From: Treponema_B putidum
GTDB lineage: Bacteria > Spirochaetota > Spirochaetia > Treponematales > Treponemataceae
Reading direction: 5' to 3' (one strand)
DNA: 64,000 nucleotides
NCBI RefSeq assembly: GCF_007830595.1
Contig: NZ_VLLD01000003.1
Shown: positions 62,797 through 64,000 of the stretch, one piece after another
Position numbering within the stretch: the stretch's first letter is position 1
Layout: each line of letters opens with the position of its first letter
Notes under the pieces: generated by a model
Database searches by the model: none
Seen by the model: the letters and a program-made list of their open reading frames with translations, nothing else
What the model was told of the DNA's origin: nothing
Program-made: the position numbers and the translations under genes

Positions 62797-62801
62797 AAAC
62801 T

Positions 62802-63407
62802 ATGAATTTTAAGAAAGCTCAAATTTTGATTACAGCCTCCATTTCAGCTATTATATCATTTTCTTGCAGTTTAAACTATAGCAAAGAGGTACAAAATTTT
62901 GAAAAAAAACCGAATTTTGTATTTAAAAATGCAAATTTGGACAAATATGAAGAAAATTCCTTAAATTTACGTGTAAATTTTACAGAATTAGAGGTTTACG
63001 ATTCCGACAAAATATGGGCAGGAAAAAACTTACGCTTTTTTAAAATAGATAAACAATCAGTTGAAAAAGAAAAACTCGAAGCCGAACTCAAAGGGAGTGC
63101 CGGAATTATTAACATCGATGAAAAAAATAACAAGTATTTTTTAGGACAAAAGGTTTCTTTTCAAGATTTAAAAGAAGGCCTTATAATTTCGGGTGAAGCT
63201 TTTTTTTGGGATAAAAATGAAAATATTCTGTATGGAATAGAAGACGGATTTGTAACAGTAAAACAAGGCGATGAGCTTTATATAAGAGGTTCAGGCTTTG
63301 CGGCAAACACTCTATCAAAAGAATTCGAATTTTTACAATCAATTGAAGGAGATATTAAAACTGAAATTGAGGAAGAAAATAAAAATGATGAGTCACAAGA
63401 ACAATAA
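62802..63407 (+). CDS. lptC: LptC-family periplasmic protein
   Basis: 201 aa. An N-terminal hydrophobic segment ends at SFSC (Cys near residue 24), so it may be lipid-anchored rather than helix-anchored as in E. coli LptC. The body (NLRVNFTELEVYDSDKIWAGKNLRFF, GSAGIINIDEKNNKYFLGQKV) has the repeated short strands of the OstA/LptC jellyroll. The acidic C-terminal tail overlaps the next gene. No ribosome-binding site; the promoter is 5 nt upstream. It implies an Lpt-type glycolipid export bridge. Confidence 0.75.
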   Translation: MNFKKAQILITASISAIISFSCSLNYSKEVQNFEKKPNFVFKNANLDKYEENSLNLRVNFTELEVYDSDKIWAGKNLRFFKIDKQSVEKEKLEAELKGSAGIINIDEKNNKYFLGQKVSFQDLKEGLIISGEAFFWDKNENILYGIEDGFVTVKQGDELYIRGSGFAANTLSKEFEFLQSIEGDIKTEIEEENKNDESQEQ

Positions 63408-64000
63408 AAGTTTTATAATATGTTTCCTTATATTTTTCTCATTATTGGATATTAACCCGCAAAAATCAACTATAAGTTTTAAAGCAGACAAGGTAACCGC
63501 TTCTGTAGCAGAAAATAAAAAATCCACAAATTTAATAGGAAATGCAGAAATTAAAGTAGACAGCTTAACCATATCGGCAGACCGTATCGAAATTTTCGGA
63601 AAAGACTATAGATATGTAAATGCAAGCGGTTCGGTAAAGGGAGTGGACGATGAAAAAGGATACAGCTTTAAGGCCGATATAATCAATTTTGACAGAAAAA
63701 CGGATACGGTTACAATGTGCGGAAAACTGGAGCTTAAGGACACAAAAAATGATGTCAGTATTAATGCAGAAATTATTGAATATAAAAAGAAACAAGAAAT
63801 AATTATTATGCGTTTTAATGTCAAAATAATAAATAAAGACATAACCTGTAACTCGATGTTTGCCCTATATGACAGAAAAGAATCAAAGGTAGAATTGACA
63901 GGAAGACCTGTTGTAAAAAAACGCAAGGACGAATTTAAGGCTGGAAAAATTTCCGTTAATCTTGAAACCGAAGATATAGCCCTTGACGGACGTGTTCGAG
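63385..64000 (+). CDS. lptA: LptA/OstA-family periplasmic protein (partial, C-terminus beyond window)
   Basis: At least 205 residues before the window ends. Two adjacent ATGs (63385, 63388) follow GAGGAAG (63369-63375); the first has better spacing. A signal segment (SFIICFLIFFSLLDI) precedes repeated OstA strands: FKADKVTASVAENKKSTNLIG, AEIKVDSLTISADRIEIFG, AEIIEYKKKQEIIIMR, ALYDRKESKVELTG. It overlaps the 3' end of lptC by 23 nt, suggesting coupled translation. The length visible already exceeds E. coli LptA, so it may be a longer OstA-type protein. Confidence 0.82.
   Translation, partial: MMSHKNNKSFIICFLIFFSLLDINPQKSTISFKADKVTASVAENKKSTNLIGNAEIKVDSLTISADRIEIFGKDYRYVNASGSVKGVDDEKGYSFKADIINFDRKTDTVTMCGKLELKDTKNDVSINAEIIEYKKKQEIIIMRFNVKIINKDITCNSMFALYDRKESKVELTGRPVVKKRKDEFKAGKISVNLETEDIALDGRVR

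Noticed and set aside
1..64000. CRISPR array or rRNA genes
   Set aside because: No regularly spaced direct repeats and no 16S, 23S or 5S segments were seen.

Overview
The window looks like chromosomal DNA of an oral-type spirochaete, most likely Treponema of the T. denticola group. I base this on low G+C content, a ribosomal operon that begins with tuf, a P83/100-family antigen gene (a family otherwise known from Borrelia and Treponema), an abundance of lipoproteins and flagellar-chemotaxis-type genes, and tRNA genes without encoded CCA. Species was judged from protein character only; no database search was possible.

Layout. (1) Positions 1-10946, minus strand: one long translation operon in the order tuf, rpsJ, rplC, rplD, rplW, rplB, rpsS, rplV, rpsC, rplP, rpmC, rpsQ, rplN, rplX, rplE, rpsN, rpsH, rplF, rplR, rpsE, rpmD, rplO, secY (secY runs off the left edge). 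It is read from a near-consensus promoter at 11366-11394 through a leader of about 410 nt with strong RNA structure. (2) 11439-14715: tRNA-Leu(CAA) on plus; recG and an endonuclease/exonuclease/phosphatase-family lipoprotein on minus. (3) 14912-25552, plus: two tandem paralogues of about 1770 aa, each with a dead protein-kinase domain, a STAND-like ATPase, a TPR-like helical region, a GAF-like region, a GGDEF diguanylate cyclase and a C-terminal GAF-like domain. This block is visibly more A+T-rich than its surroundings. (4) 25591-25792: tRNA-Pro(CGG) and tRNA-Asp(GTC) on minus. (5) 25923-36965: a C69 dipeptidase on plus, then minus-strand genes for a 7TM chemoreceptor, DnaX, an RluA-type pseudouridine synthase, HutD, EngB, Pgi and an M18 aminopeptidase. 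(6) 37154-46387, plus: rhodanese lipoprotein, DbpA-type RNA-binding protein, GPH-type transporter, a decayed IS1595-like transposase, and a three-gene envelope system (RND/MMPL exporter, LolA-like periplasmic protein, predicted beta-barrel). (7) 46484-51156, minus: beta-propeller/HEAT protein, P83/100, 2-hydroxycarboxylate transporter. (8) 51318-64000: CPBP protease, steroid-5-alpha-reductase-like membrane protein, sufCBD, K+-dependent membrane pyrophosphatase, a PTS EIIC-like protein, tRNA-Ala(CGC), a META-like lipoprotein, cheR-cheB, and lptC-lptA (lptA runs off the right edge).

The most interesting signals are: the paired pseudokinase-STAND-GGDEF proteins; the structured tuf leader with a possible pseudoknot and small ORFs; an A10 slippery run in dnaX followed at once by an out-of-frame stop, which would produce a short gamma-type subunit; and a recurring promoter layout in which the -10 box lies only 5-8 nt before the start codon and no ribosome-binding site is visible. 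The last points to leaderless mRNAs for recG, dnaX, pgi, the GPH transporter, the reductase-like gene, the META lipoprotein and lptC. No rRNA, CRISPR array, prophage or intact insertion sequence was seen.
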